Assembly (NCBI GenBank): GCA_002419385.1
Contig: DIFZ01000039.1
Span: 4,070-68,069 of the forward strand
Reading direction: 5' to 3'
Source: Geobacter sp. UBA5735
GTDB lineage: Bacteria > Desulfobacterota > Desulfuromonadia > Geobacterales > Geobacteraceae
Length of the DNA stretch: 64,000 nt
Position 1 is the first letter of the stretch, and each line of letters starts with the position of its first letter. Both the position numbers and the translations under genes were made by a program. The notes beneath the pieces are model-generated. The model was not told the DNA's origin, searched no databases, and was given only the letters and a program-made list of their open reading frames with translations. Positions 16,095 to 25,493 of this stretch are shown here, piece after piece.

Positions 16095-17977
16095 CGCACC
16101 TTCTTCTCCGCAAGTATCCGCTGGATCTGGACCCGCACATCCGGGTGAATTGCCGCTGCCGCCTGCAGCTCCGTCGCCCCTGCATGAGCCATCCCCCCGG
16201 CCAGCAGGGACTGCCCCCCTTCCATCCGACTGTAGCCGTAGATCAGGACCGCTTTTTCAGAGTCCACGTCCAGGAAGTCCGCTTCCCGGGCGGGCACCCC
16301 CCGGAGGGAGTAGACGTCCCATACCGAGACATCTACTGCAGCGGACGCCCCCTTCGGCCCTTTTCCCAGGCCGTAGCAGATGCCCCGCTGGTGCAGGGCG
16401 TAGTTCCCGTGATCCACGGAATAGCGGGTTGAAAAATCCACAAAGACCGGCCTCACGGCCAGCTGCTCTTCCTCGGCGCAGCGGAGGACCTGGGCCAGCG
16501 GACGCCGCCGTGTTTCCTGCTGCCGCAAAACGCTTGACCGGAACAGCGTCGGGAATCCGTCAAGGTACCAGTCGAACTGCAGATGGGGCACATGGATCAG
16601 CGCCAGGTCCTCGCGCATCCGTTCCACCCCCTGCAGGTACCAGAGAGGAAAGGCGCCGCTGTCACCCCAGGTGAAGAGAGCCGCGCCCGGGGGCAGCGAC
16701 CGGAACGTATTGACCGCGTAATCGTACGCCAGGTAGTTGTCGTGCTGGTCATTGAAGCGATATCCGTTAACGCACTGGAACAGGGGCAGCGCCACCAGGA
16801 GGGGCATTGCACCGAAGCGCCTGAGCAGGGGAAGCAGCTTCGCCATATGCCCCGTCGCATCAGGCCGGGGCCGGGCCAGGGAGAACATGCCCAGGCCGAC
16901 GAAGACGGCAGCCAGCAGATAGAGCGGGGTGAAGAATTCCTCGGTCAGGAAGATCGTTTTCTCGGGCGTGTTCTGGTAACCGACGACAAAGGCCAGGAAA
17001 ACCAGGACCGCGATGGTGCAGGAAATGATGAACTCCCCGATCTTCCGGTGAAAGCACACCGCTCCCACGATCAGCAGCGCGAATCCCGCGACACCGAACT
17101 CCCTGACCAGGTCGAACGCGGCAAGCTGCTGCAGGAACAGCGTCCAGTCCCGGTCCACCTGCTGCTGGGGATAGCCCTTGCGGAGGAAACTCCACAGGAA
17201 GCGCTCCAGGGTCTGGGGGTCGCCCCAGTTGAGGATCGGGTTACTGACAGCGCGCACCGGCATATGCAGGTAGACGGAGCTGCCGACGATGAAGAAGGCA
17301 CCGGCAAGCAGCTGCTCCTTGACCCGCAGGATCAGGCGCCAGTCGGTGGCCAGTATGAGGAACAGATATGACGGCGCCAGCAGCACGATGGTCTGGTGCG
17401 CGCCGAGTGCCAACCCGGAGAGGAATGCGCCGAGATAGACATATGCGGGCCGTTCGTCTCCCTTGCGGTAACTGTCCCGCCATTTGAGCAGCAGCAGGAA
17501 GACCAGCGCCGCCAGGAACGACAGGAGCGGGTAGGGCTTGTCGTGGTTTGACTGCAGCCAGAGCCGGGGGGTGAAGGCGAACACCAGCGCCGCGGAGAGG
17601 CAGGCCAGCCTCCGCAGCGTGCCGGCCCCGTTGCGCTCCGGGCAAGCCTCTCCTGTCCCGGACAGATGAAGGGTGAGGAGATAGACGCCGAGACAGGCCA
17701 GGGACGCAGACACTGCCGTCGCGAAATTGACCCGGAAGGCAATATCCCCGAAGGGAAGAAAGGTGAAGATCTTGGCATAGTTGACGAACAGGGGGTACCC
17801 CGGGGAATGGGGCGAGCCGAGACAGGAAATGGCGGTTATGAATTCTCCGCTGTCGAAGAACGTGACCGTGGGCGCCAGCGTGAGGAGATAAACAGCCAGG
17901 GGCAGGATGACGGCGCCTGCGCCGAAGAGATCGATGGGGCAGCGGATGCGCCTCTGTCTGTCAGGCATGGATTCCAT
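16091..17977 (-). CDS. DUF2723 family polytopic membrane protein
   Basis: The 628-residue protein begins with hydrophobic helices and the DUF2723 hallmark TVTFFDSGEFITAISCLG near residues 36-53, with HSPGYPLF after it. About 10-12 membrane helices reach to residue 400, and a soluble C-terminal region follows. DUF2723 proteins relate to GT-C glycosyltransferases (TMEM260/protein O-mannosylation type), in which an acidic residue in the first loop is catalytic; D42 or E45 here would fit. It is coupled to aroE (4-bp overlap) and lies 1 bp from the YbhN-like gene. Envelope glycosylation is the likely role, by inference. Confidence 0.75.
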   Translation of the reverse strand: MESMPDRQRRIRCPIDLFGAGAVILPLAVYLLTLAPTVTFFDSGEFITAISCLGSPHSPGYPLFVNYAKIFTFLPFGDIAFRVNFATAVSASLACLGVYLLTLHLSGTGEACPERNGAGTLRRLACLSAALVFAFTPRLWLQSNHDKPYPLLSFLAALVFLLLLKWRDSYRKGDERPAYVYLGAFLSGLALGAHQTIVLLAPSYLFLILATDWRLILRVKEQLLAGAFFIVGSSVYLHMPVRAVSNPILNWGDPQTLERFLWSFLRKGYPQQQVDRDWTLFLQQLAAFDLVREFGVAGFALLIVGAVCFHRKIGEFIISCTIAVLVFLAFVVGYQNTPEKTIFLTEEFFTPLYLLAAVFVGLGMFSLARPRPDATGHMAKLLPLLRRFGAMPLLVALPLFQCVNGYRFNDQHDNYLAYDYAVNTFRSLPPGAALFTWGDSGAFPLWYLQGVERMREDLALIHVPHLQFDWYLDGFPTLFRSSVLRQQETRRRPLAQVLRCAEEEQLAVRPVFVDFSTRYSVDHGNYALHQRGICYGLGKGPKGASAAVDVSVWDVYSLRGVPAREADFLDVDSEKAVLIYGYSRMEGGQSLLAGGMAHAGATELQAAAAIHPDVRVQIQRILAEKKVR

Positions 17978-17978
17978 A

Positions 17979-19007
17979 TCAGGCCTTCGCCTTGAGGCCC
18001 GCGAGGGACAACCTGTCGCGGACCAGGTAATAGAGGCCCAGCAGGGTTATGGGGAAGAAGTTGACCGCATGAATGACCAGGGCCACGCTGAGGGCCTTTT
18101 CCCCGGTTACGCCAAAAACCGCCAGCGCCGTGAAACAGGCATAATGATACGTGCCGATATACCCGGGCGATGCGGGGACCATGACGGCTATCACCAGCAG
18201 AATCATGATGAACAGTGAAGCGGAAAGCGGCAGGCTTATGCCGAAGGAACGGAGCGCCAGGTCGATCGGCCAGAGGGCAAAGATCCAGATGAGCGCCGAA
18301 ACCAGCACGAGAGCCGCAAGGCGCCCCGATCTGAGCGGCAGGCGGAGCCCGCCGATGAACGAGCCGAGAAGCGGTATGACGCGGTCCGAAACGCCCGCCG
18401 GAAACGGTTTCAGGAGCTTTCCGGCACAATGGACGGTCGCGGCCGTATGCCTCTTGAGCAGAACCATGAACGCAATAAGCCCCAGATAGGCGGCAAACGT
18501 CACGTAACCGCCCGTGACCAGGGCAGTTCTCACGTTTTCACCTGCGCCGGGAAACCGCAGGGTGAACAGCGTTGCAAGCAGGATGCAGAGCACCGCAAGA
18601 CCGTCAAACAGCCTGTCCAGGACCAGGGAGGCAAGCACTGTGCCCTTGTCGATGGCTTCCCGCTCGCCGAGCAGGTAGACACGGACCAGTTCCCCGACGC
18701 GCGCCGGCAACAGGTTGTTGACCATGTAGCCGATGACGGTGACGGCGAAACAGGTGCCGAGGGAGGTTTTCTTCTCCCCCGCCAGGAGCAGTTGCCACCG
18801 GTAAGCCCTCATGAAATAGCTGAACATAGTGGCGGCAACCGCAGGCGCCATGAACCGCCAGTCCATTTCCCGGAAGGCTGACAGCAGCTTCCGGCCATCC
18901 ATGGAACGAAGCAGGATGGCCAGAAAAAACAAGCTTACGCCCATGCCGGCCCAGAACTTCCAGCCGGGACGCATCACCCCTTGGCGAGCACGGCCCGTCT
19001 CAGCCAT
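17979..19007 (-). CDS. YbhN/UPF0104 (AglD-type) membrane protein, flippase-like
   Basis: The 342-residue protein belongs to the lysylphosphatidylglycerol synthase transmembrane region family (UPF0104). It has about eight membrane helices and two family signatures: NNLLPARVGELVRVYLLG near residue 97 and PASPGYIGTYHYA near 275. It lacks the soluble synthetase domain of MprF, so lipid or lipid-linked sugar movement is more likely than lysyl transfer. Its start overlaps the ribF stop by 8 bp, and a GGGGTGA ribosome-binding site lies inside ribF. Placement next to a DUF2723 protein suggests shared work on a polyprenyl-linked sugar. Confidence 0.75.
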   Translation of the reverse strand: MAETGRARQGVMRPGWKFWAGMGVSLFFLAILLRSMDGRKLLSAFREMDWRFMAPAVAATMFSYFMRAYRWQLLLAGEKKTSLGTCFAVTVIGYMVNNLLPARVGELVRVYLLGEREAIDKGTVLASLVLDRLFDGLAVLCILLATLFTLRFPGAGENVRTALVTGGYVTFAAYLGLIAFMVLLKRHTAATVHCAGKLLKPFPAGVSDRVIPLLGSFIGGLRLPLRSGRLAALVLVSALIWIFALWPIDLALRSFGISLPLSASLFIMILLVIAVMVPASPGYIGTYHYACFTALAVFGVTGEKALSVALVIHAVNFFPITLLGLYYLVRDRLSLAGLKAKA

Positions 19008-19947
19008 GGTAGCGGATCACCCCGCTGTTGCGCAGGATCTCGCGACAGGTGGACACATCCTGCCTGATCGCATCCTTCAGCGCGTGAATGCCGGGAAACG
19101 TTCTTTCGTCCCGCACCCGGTCGATGAAATACACCCGCAGCCTCTTGCCGTAGAGGTCGCCGTCAAAATCCAGCAGATGGACTTCGACCGTGACCATGGC
19201 GCCGTGAAAGGTCGGATTCGTGCCGATATTGCAGGCGCCGTCCCACTCGCAACCGTCCCCTTCCACCTTGACCGCGTACACACCCGGTTCAGGCAGCAGC
19301 TCTTCCTCGACCCGGATATTGGCAGTCGGGAAGCCGAGCGTCCTGCCCCGGTGGAATCCGTGCACGACCTTCCCGCCCACGGAGAAATTGCGTCCCAGAA
19401 GGCGCACCACACCTTTCACGTCTCCCTCGGCAATCATCTTCCTGACCATGCTGCTGCTGAAACCCTCGTCGTCGCTGCCGATCTGTTCCAGGACTTCCAC
19501 GGTGAAACCCAGTTCCGCGCCGAGGATCCCGAGCAGTGAGGCGTCCCCTTCCCGGTTCCGGCCGAAAGCGTAATCGTAGCCGACGATCATGCCCTTCATG
19601 CCGATGCGCCCCACCAGCAGATCGCGGACGAACTCTCCGGCCGGGATGGAAGCGAGGCGGCGGGAAAAGGGGAGGTTCACCAGGCAATCGATGCCCGATT
19701 CCGCGATGAGCCGCTCTTTTTCCTCGTACGTGGTGATCAGGCGGAAATCGCGCCCCGGGGCCAGCACCTTGAGGGGATGGGGCTTGAACGTGATCACCAC
19801 CGAAACGCCGTCCAGGCGTGCGGATAGATCCAGCACCCTGCGGAATATCTCCCGGTGTCCCAGGTGAACGCCGTCGAAGTTGCCGATCGTCACCGCGGCA
19901 TTGCGGAGCTTGCCCCCTATTTCATCCAGAGAACGGTAGGTTATCAT
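19000..19947 (-). CDS. ribF: Bifunctional riboflavin kinase / FAD synthetase
   Basis: The 315-residue protein makes FMN and then FAD from riboflavin. The FAD synthetase (nucleotidyltransferase) half has GNFDGVHLGH near residue 23. The riboflavin kinase half has GRTLGFPTANI near 205 and the later HLLDFDGDLYG segment. The start chosen is the ATG at 19947, one base after the tatC stop; the frame stays open 24 codons upstream, but that would lie inside tatC and lacks similarity to the family. It is part of the tatC-ribF-ybhN-DUF2723-aroE operon. Confidence 0.94.
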   Translation of the reverse strand: MITYRSLDEIGGKLRNAAVTIGNFDGVHLGHREIFRRVLDLSARLDGVSVVITFKPHPLKVLAPGRDFRLITTYEEKERLIAESGIDCLVNLPFSRRLASIPAGEFVRDLLVGRIGMKGMIVGYDYAFGRNREGDASLLGILGAELGFTVEVLEQIGSDDEGFSSSMVRKMIAEGDVKGVVRLLGRNFSVGGKVVHGFHRGRTLGFPTANIRVEEELLPEPGVYAVKVEGDGCEWDGACNIGTNPTFHGAMVTVEVHLLDFDGDLYGKRLRVYFIDRVRDERTFPGIHALKDAIRQDVSTCREILRNSGVIRYHG

Positions 19948-19948
19948 C

Positions 19949-20803
19949 TCATGCCTTCGCGCCTTCGTCGGAGAGCCGCTTGCGGCCGAACAGGTATGCA
20001 ACCCAGATGCTGATTTCATACATGATGTACATTGGCACCATTATTACGAACATGGTTATCAGGTCGGCGTGGAATGCCGCGATGATGGCGCATGCAAGGA
20101 CGGCATATTTCCTGTTCTTCGCCAGGAAAGCGCCCGTCACCAGGCCAAAGCGGGACAGGAGCAGCACCAGGACCGGAAGCTCGAAGATCAGGCCGAAGAC
20201 GAGGATCAGGCGCAGGCAGAAATTGACGTAGGCGCTCAGGCTGAACCAGCTTCGCAGCCCCTCGGTCTCGTAGGACAGGGAAAAATTGATGATCACGGGC
20301 CAGATGACGACCAGGAAAAACAGCGCGCCGATGCAGAAGCTCACCGTGGCTGTTGCGACAAATGGCAGCAGCAGCTTTTTCTCGCCTGCCCTGAGTCCCG
20401 GAACGACGAACATCCACACCTGATAGAATACCAGGGGAAGCGCGATGATGAAGCCGGCAATCAGGGAAATCTTGCACTGCATGAAAAAGGGCTCCAGCGG
20501 AGCGGTATAGTTGAGCCGGCGATCCGCCGGCGTTGCCGGAACCGTTCCCTTTGCCGTGTCGAACCTCTCGTAGATGGCGGGGAAGCGCGTGCGCGCCTCC
20601 TGGTACAGCCGTGTCTTCAGCCCTGCAAGGTAGGTGTGACCGGTCAGAGGCTTCTCGATGAACACCAGGATATCGTCGGCCAGGTTCCAGGCAACACCCA
20701 TGCCGATCACCACACCGATACAGATTATGATCAGCCGCCGGCGCAACTCGACGAGGTGCTCGACGAACGGCATCATTTTTTCGTTTGCCATGGGATTGTC
20801 CAT
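19949..20803 (-). CDS. tatC: Sec-independent translocase subunit TatC
   Basis: The 284-residue protein has six membrane helices and the TatC features MPFVEHLVELRRRLI near residue 11 and FHADLITMFVIMVPMYIMYE near 244. TatC binds twin-arginine signal peptides. The first periplasmic loop (residues about 55-105) is some 40 residues longer than in E. coli, with the extra piece rich in charged residues. A substrate candidate in this window is the DUF362 protein at 61832-62713, which has an RRTFLK signal. No tatA/tatB was seen here. Confidence 0.93.
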   Translation of the reverse strand: MDNPMANEKMMPFVEHLVELRRRLIIICIGVVIGMGVAWNLADDILVFIEKPLTGHTYLAGLKTRLYQEARTRFPAIYERFDTAKGTVPATPADRRLNYTAPLEPFFMQCKISLIAGFIIALPLVFYQVWMFVVPGLRAGEKKLLLPFVATATVSFCIGALFFLVVIWPVIINFSLSYETEGLRSWFSLSAYVNFCLRLILVFGLIFELPVLVLLLSRFGLVTGAFLAKNRKYAVLACAIIAAFHADLITMFVIMVPMYIMYEISIWVAYLFGRKRLSDEGAKA

Positions 20804-20812
20804 GCTTTTCTA

Positions 20813-20912
20813 TAGGGGCGCCACCCTCTCCATAAAGGGAGAGGATGGCCACAGGCCGGGTGAGGGGTGAAAAACTGTAGGGGCAGGCCCCCGTGCCTGC
20901 CCATCCGGGGTT
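20813..20912. repeat. Two adjacent dispersed repeats
   Basis: This gap contains CCCTCTCCATAAAGGGAGAGG followed by GGCCGGGTGAGGGG, and then GTAGGGGCAGGCCCCCGTGC plus CTGCCC. Both match repeat types seen at 1586-1781. The second half is an imperfect palindrome that can form a stable hairpin. It separates rnr from tatC and could act as a terminator-like structure for rnr. Confidence 0.7.
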
Positions 20913-20956
20913 TCGGATGGACTCTAGCACAGCAAATCGAGACAGCGCAACCGCTT

Positions 20957-23011
20957 TCACCGCTTTTTACCCCGGTGCCGCAGGCTTTTCGCCGCTTTCT
21001 TTTTCTGCGGTCGCACTCTGGCTGCTTTCTTGGGCGGGGCCGGCCCCGGGCGTGCCGGCTTGCGGCTCGCAGCCCTTCCCGGCAGCGCCGCCAGGGAAAA
21101 CCTGACCCGCCGCCTTTCTCGGCTGACCCCGTCCACGCGAACCGACACCCGGTCTCCGATGCGGTATGCCCTGCCGCTCCGTTCCCCCACCAGGCTGTGC
21201 AGCTTCTCCACCAACCGGTAGCGATCGTCCCCCAGTGCCGTCACATGGACCAGTCCTTCCACCGGCAGTTCTGACAACTCGACATAGAAACCGTACGGGG
21301 CGACACCTGTCACAAAGCCGTCGAAAACCTCGCCCACGCGGCTTTCCATGTACTCCAGCCTTTTCAGGTCGACAATCTCCCGCTCCGCCTCCATCGCGGT
21401 CCGTTCGCGCCTGCTGGTTTCTTCAGCGACGGCCGGAAGCCCGGCAGCTATTCTGCCCTTCTCCCGTTGCCCCAGGGAGCCCGACAATGCCCCTTTCAGA
21501 ATGCGATGCACCACCAGATCGGGATAGCGCCGTATGGGCGAGGTGAAGTGCAGGTAACAGGGAGACGCAAGGCCGAAATGCCCCGCATTCTCGGCAGAAT
21601 AGCGGGCCTGCTTCATGCAGCGGAGCAGCAGCTCGTTGACCATCTTCTCCTCAGGCCGTCCCTCCGCCGACGCCAGCAGCCGCTGCAGTTCCGCCGGCTC
21701 TGCGTTGTCCCCCTTCATACGCAAGGTAAACCCGAACGCCTTGATGAAATCCCTGAAGTCATGCAGTCGCGCCGGGTCCGGCGGCTCATGGATACGGTAG
21801 AGGCAGGGCATGTCGCGCCCCGCCAGGTAGGCCGCCACCGCCTCGTTGGCGGCCAGCATGAATTCCTCGATGATCCGGTGCGCAAGATTCCGTTCCGCCC
21901 TGGCAATGGACTCGATCCGGCCCTGGAGGTCCAGCACGATCTCCGGCTCGGGAAGGTCGAAATCGATGCTCCCCCGCCGCCGTCGCTTCGCGGTCAGCCG
22001 CAGGGCCAGTTCCTCCATCGTTTCCAGATCGGCGGCAAGGTGGCGGTAGCGGGCGGTCGTTTCGGGGTTCCGGTCCACGAGGATCTCTCTGACCGCGGTA
22101 TAGGTGAGCCGCTCGTCACTGCGGATCACGCTCGGGTAGAATGACGACCCGACAGCAGTGCCGTCCCGGTCGAACTGCAGTTCCGCCGTAACCGTAAGAC
22201 GGTCCCGGCCGGGATTCAGCGAACAGATCCCGTTTGAAAGCTCTTCGGGAAGCATGGGTATGCAGCGATCGGGGAAATAGACGGAGGTGGCGCGGTTCAG
22301 CGCTTCGCGGTCCAGGGCGGAAGACTCCTCGATATAGTGGGAGACATCGGCTATGGAAACCCTCAGCCTGATGATCCCTCCCTCCAGGCGGCTGACCGAC
22401 ACGGCGTCATCGAAATCCCGCGCCGTTTCGCCATCGATAGTGATCGTCAGGTCGCCCCGCAGATCGGTGCGCCCCACCAGCTCCGCTTCAGCAGGTTCCC
22501 TGGCGACAGAACGCGCCCCGGCGAGCACATCCGGGGGAAATGCCATGGGCAGGCCGAACTTCCTGGCAATTGTCAGAACCTCCGTGTCCGGGTCGCCGGG
22601 CCGGCCGAGCACCTCGACGATCCGGCCGGCCATGCCACGGTCCCCCGAAGGATATGCGGTTATCTCCACGACCACCACCTCGCCGCTGCGGGCCATGCCG
22701 GTCTGTTTGCGGGGAATGGCCACACGGTGAGGAATCCTCGGTTCGTCAGGGATGACCACCCCTCCGGCGCCTCCGGCTTCAAACCGGCCCACCAGCGTCG
22801 AGCACCCCCGCTCCACGGTCTGGAGTATCCTGCCCTCGCGGCGGCCATACCGGTGGCCGGCTTCAACACTCGCCACGACCCGGTCGCCGTGAATGTTTTC
22901 CCGCAGGTACCTGGCAGGAATGAATATGTCATCGCCACCCTCATCGGGTATGACGAAACCATAGCCGTCCTGGTGGCAGGAAAGCCTTCCCGTAACTTTA
23001 TATCGCGCCAT
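20957..23011 (-). CDS. rnr: Ribonuclease R
   Basis: The 684-residue RNase II/R exonuclease has an N-terminal cold-shock domain (GYGFVIPDEGGDDIFIP near residues 17-33), a second CSD and the RNB catalytic domain. The active-site motif is IDGETARDFDD at 192-202. HFTSPIRRYPDLVVHRIL follows, then an S1 domain and a lysine/arginine-rich tail. RNase R degrades structured RNA from the 3' end. It lacks the N-terminal helix-turn-helix extension of E. coli RNase R and is therefore shorter. A sigma-70-like promoter lies at 23112-23140, with a heptamer repeat in the leader. Confidence 0.93.
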   Translation of the reverse strand: MARYKVTGRLSCHQDGYGFVIPDEGGDDIFIPARYLRENIHGDRVVASVEAGHRYGRREGRILQTVERGCSTLVGRFEAGGAGGVVIPDEPRIPHRVAIPRKQTGMARSGEVVVVEITAYPSGDRGMAGRIVEVLGRPGDPDTEVLTIARKFGLPMAFPPDVLAGARSVAREPAEAELVGRTDLRGDLTITIDGETARDFDDAVSVSRLEGGIIRLRVSIADVSHYIEESSALDREALNRATSVYFPDRCIPMLPEELSNGICSLNPGRDRLTVTAELQFDRDGTAVGSSFYPSVIRSDERLTYTAVREILVDRNPETTARYRHLAADLETMEELALRLTAKRRRRGSIDFDLPEPEIVLDLQGRIESIARAERNLAHRIIEEFMLAANEAVAAYLAGRDMPCLYRIHEPPDPARLHDFRDFIKAFGFTLRMKGDNAEPAELQRLLASAEGRPEEKMVNELLLRCMKQARYSAENAGHFGLASPCYLHFTSPIRRYPDLVVHRILKGALSGSLGQREKGRIAAGLPAVAEETSRRERTAMEAEREIVDLKRLEYMESRVGEVFDGFVTGVAPYGFYVELSELPVEGLVHVTALGDDRYRLVEKLHSLVGERSGRAYRIGDRVSVRVDGVSRERRRVRFSLAALPGRAASRKPARPGPAPPKKAARVRPQKKKAAKSLRHRGKKR

Positions 23012-23049
23012 GATTGGATGCCTTTCTGCAGCGTAGAGCGGATAGTAGT

Positions 23050-23105
23050 ACCCTTTGCCCTTTGCCTTTTGCCTTTTGCCCAGCGCCTTGCGCCTTGCGC
23101 CTTGC
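23050..23105. repeat. Heptanucleotide tandem repeat, eight units, in rnr leader
   Basis: The plus strand is exactly eight 7-base units: ACCCTTT, GCCCTTT, GCCTTTT twice, GCCCAGC, then GCCTTGC three times. In rnr mRNA this reads as purine-rich GCAAGGC/AAAAGGC units, each with a Shine-Dalgarno-like AAGG or AGGC core. It lies between the predicted rnr promoter and the start codon. Confidence 0.85.
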
Positions 23106-23111
23106 TTTCAT

Positions 23112-23140
23112 TTCATATGCGAACAGAGCCGATTTGTCAA
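23112..23140 (-). promoter_or_regulatory. Sigma-70-type promoter of rnr
   Basis: The minus strand has TTGACA (23140-23135), a 17-bp spacer and TATGAA (23117-23112). The start would fall right at the edge of the heptamer array, so the whole array would be transcribed in the roughly 95-nt 5' leader. Confidence 0.55.
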
Positions 23141-23306
23141 ATGTTTACGCGATGATGCATGCTCCCTGACAGAGAAAACAAATATTCCTGGTTGCCCGGA
23201 GGCGGCCGTTTGTATACAATGACATGAATTTCTCATGGCCACATCCCGCAGTTTGCTGCAGCCGTAACAACCGTCTGCCCGCCAAGTCCCGATTGAGGAG
23301 CGCTCC

Positions 23307-25493
23307 GTGTACCTGTACCGAATACCTGTTCTGATCGTCATTCTGCTGCTGTCCATCTCCATCTCCAGCGCATCTCTCTACCCCCTTGCGGACGACAACC
23401 TTGCCAGGGCAGCGCAGAGAATGAAAAAAAAGGATTATCGCGGTGCCCGGGAAACGGCATCGAAAGCGGTCGCGGGACCGGGCAGGGATCTGCTGCTGGG
23501 CATGTCCGCCTACCGCCTGGATAACTGGGACGAAGCGGAGCGTCAGTTGGCCGGGGCTGTTGAACACTTCCCTCTCCTGGGAGATTTTGCCCTCTACTAC
23601 CGCGCCTCGGCGCTCAATCACCTGGTCCGCTACCGGGAATCGATTTCCCTACTTGCCCGGCTCGAAAAGGAGTATCCCGAAAGCCCGCTCCTGCAGGCAG
23701 CGTCCTTTCTCAACGCCGAGGCCCTGTTCCAGGACGGGCAATTCCAGGCGGCCCTGGAAGCATACCGGAATTTCATCGCAGATTACCCGGAGGGAAGTGA
23801 TGCCCTCAAGGCCTCATACAGGATCGCCGCCTGCAGCGAGAAGCTTGGTGACACTGCTGGAGCGGCGGCCGAGCTGCGCAGAATCTGGCTCAAACACCCG
23901 GGGAAAGATGTTGCCGACGAGGCAGAGGAGGACCTGAAAAGACTGCGCGACAAAGGGGTCGCCGTCCAGTCCTTTACGGCGGAAGAACTTTTCGGCCGGG
24001 GCCTGGCGCTGTTCGACCTGAAAAAGCACCGTGATGCGCTGGCGGTTTTTTCGTCCGTCCCGCCCGAATCCCTTCCGGAGCAGCTGCGCGGCAAACAGGC
24101 GTTCAAATCGGCCATGTCACTCTACCTGTCCAAAAGGAACACGGAAGCCGAGCAGGCATTCGCCCGTCTGGCGTCACCGGAAAGCCCCTACCGGGAGTAT
24201 GCCGTGGAGGCGTCCTACTGGCATGCCAGGACGCTTGAGCGTCTGAGCAGGAAAGAGTCTGCCTGCGCGGCCTTGATGAAGCTGGCGGAAACCTCGCCCG
24301 GTTCGGACCTGGCCGACGACGCGCTCTATCATGCCGGCATGATCATGAAGAACACCGGCGCCGGAAGCGAAGCCCTGGCCGTTTTCGCCAGGCTTCTGAA
24401 CGGCTACCCCCGCTCCCCCCTGGCTTCCCGCGTACTCTGGGAAAACGGCTGGAGCCGCTACCGTGCCGGTGATTTCCCGGCTGCCGCCGAATTGTTCGGC
24501 AGGCTCCTCGCCGATGACGCATTCCGGGAAAAGGCGCTCTATTGGCAGTACCGTTCCCTTGAGGCGGGCGGTTCCGCCGAAACCGCCCGCCGGATCCTTG
24601 CACTCCTCCTGGAGGAATACCCCACGGGCTTCTATGCCCTGAACCTGGAAAAGGAAAAAGGCCTCCGCGCCACGGCCACGCCGTCGCTGGACAAGACCGT
24701 TCTTGCAACGCTGCAGGTACCCGACGGCCCGGAACGGGCGAAAGCCCTGATCAGCCTCGGCCTGTACCAGGAAGCCCGCATGGAAATCTCCGCCATGCGC
24801 AAGCGGATTCCATCCGGCCCGGCAGCCACCATGGATGTGGCAAAGCTCTACCTTGCCATGGAGGACTACCGTTCCGCCATGCGCCTGTACAGTCCGCGCA
24901 ATCCGGCGAAAAAAACCGCACGTTCTTCCCGGACCTGGGCCATTCTCTACCCGCCCGCATTTGCCGAATCAGTCTCCAGGAATGCTGCCGCAAACCGCAT
25001 CAGCGAAAACCTTACCTATGCCCTGATTCGCGCCGAAAGCAACTTCTTTCCCGAAGCCCGTTCGCCTGTCGGAGCTCTGGGGCTGATGCAGCTCATGCCT
25101 GCCACGGCAAAGGATACTGCGCGCCAGATGCATGAAACCGTCACCATGCCGGAGCTGACCATTCCCGAAGTCAACGTCAGAATCGGCACACGGTATCTCA
25201 AAGGACTGCTGACCCGCTTCAACGGAAACCTGGTCTCCGCGGTCGCAGCCTATAACGCCGGACCCACTCCGGTACTCCGCTGGCGCAAAAACCTGGCCGG
25301 CCTCCGCGAGGATGAATTCATCGAGAGCATCCCCTATAGCGAGACGCGTGAGTATGTGAAGAGAGTCCTGGCAGGGATGGAAGTATACCGCAGGCTCTAT
25401 GGCGGCGAAGAACCCTCCCCCTTTGCCATGACGATGAAAGCGCCGGTACAGGGCGCTTACTCGACATCACGGGAGCAGGCAGCCCTCCCCTGA
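23307..25493 (+). CDS. slt: Soluble lytic murein transglycosylase (Slt family)
   Basis: The 728-residue periplasmic enzyme cleaves peptidoglycan glycan strands to 1,6-anhydromuropeptides. It starts at GTG (23307) with TTGAGGAG 6 nt upstream, followed by a signal-type hydrophobic segment (residues 5-22). A long TPR-rich superhelix occupies residues 30-530. The C-terminal SLT domain (about 560-690) has the catalytic glutamate in LIRAESNFFPEARSPVGALG near residue 577, then GLMQLMPATA and AAYNAGPTPV. It is followed by a strong terminator. Domain order and length match Slt70-type proteins. Confidence 0.92.
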   Translation: MYLYRIPVLIVILLLSISISSASLYPLADDNLARAAQRMKKKDYRGARETASKAVAGPGRDLLLGMSAYRLDNWDEAERQLAGAVEHFPLLGDFALYYRASALNHLVRYRESISLLARLEKEYPESPLLQAASFLNAEALFQDGQFQAALEAYRNFIADYPEGSDALKASYRIAACSEKLGDTAGAAAELRRIWLKHPGKDVADEAEEDLKRLRDKGVAVQSFTAEELFGRGLALFDLKKHRDALAVFSSVPPESLPEQLRGKQAFKSAMSLYLSKRNTEAEQAFARLASPESPYREYAVEASYWHARTLERLSRKESACAALMKLAETSPGSDLADDALYHAGMIMKNTGAGSEALAVFARLLNGYPRSPLASRVLWENGWSRYRAGDFPAAAELFGRLLADDAFREKALYWQYRSLEAGGSAETARRILALLLEEYPTGFYALNLEKEKGLRATATPSLDKTVLATLQVPDGPERAKALISLGLYQEARMEISAMRKRIPSGPAATMDVAKLYLAMEDYRSAMRLYSPRNPAKKTARSSRTWAILYPPAFAESVSRNAAANRISENLTYALIRAESNFFPEARSPVGALGLMQLMPATAKDTARQMHETVTMPELTIPEVNVRIGTRYLKGLLTRFNGNLVSAVAAYNAGPTPVLRWRKNLAGLREDEFIESIPYSETREYVKRVLAGMEVYRRLYGGEEPSPFAMTMKAPVQGAYSTSREQAALP

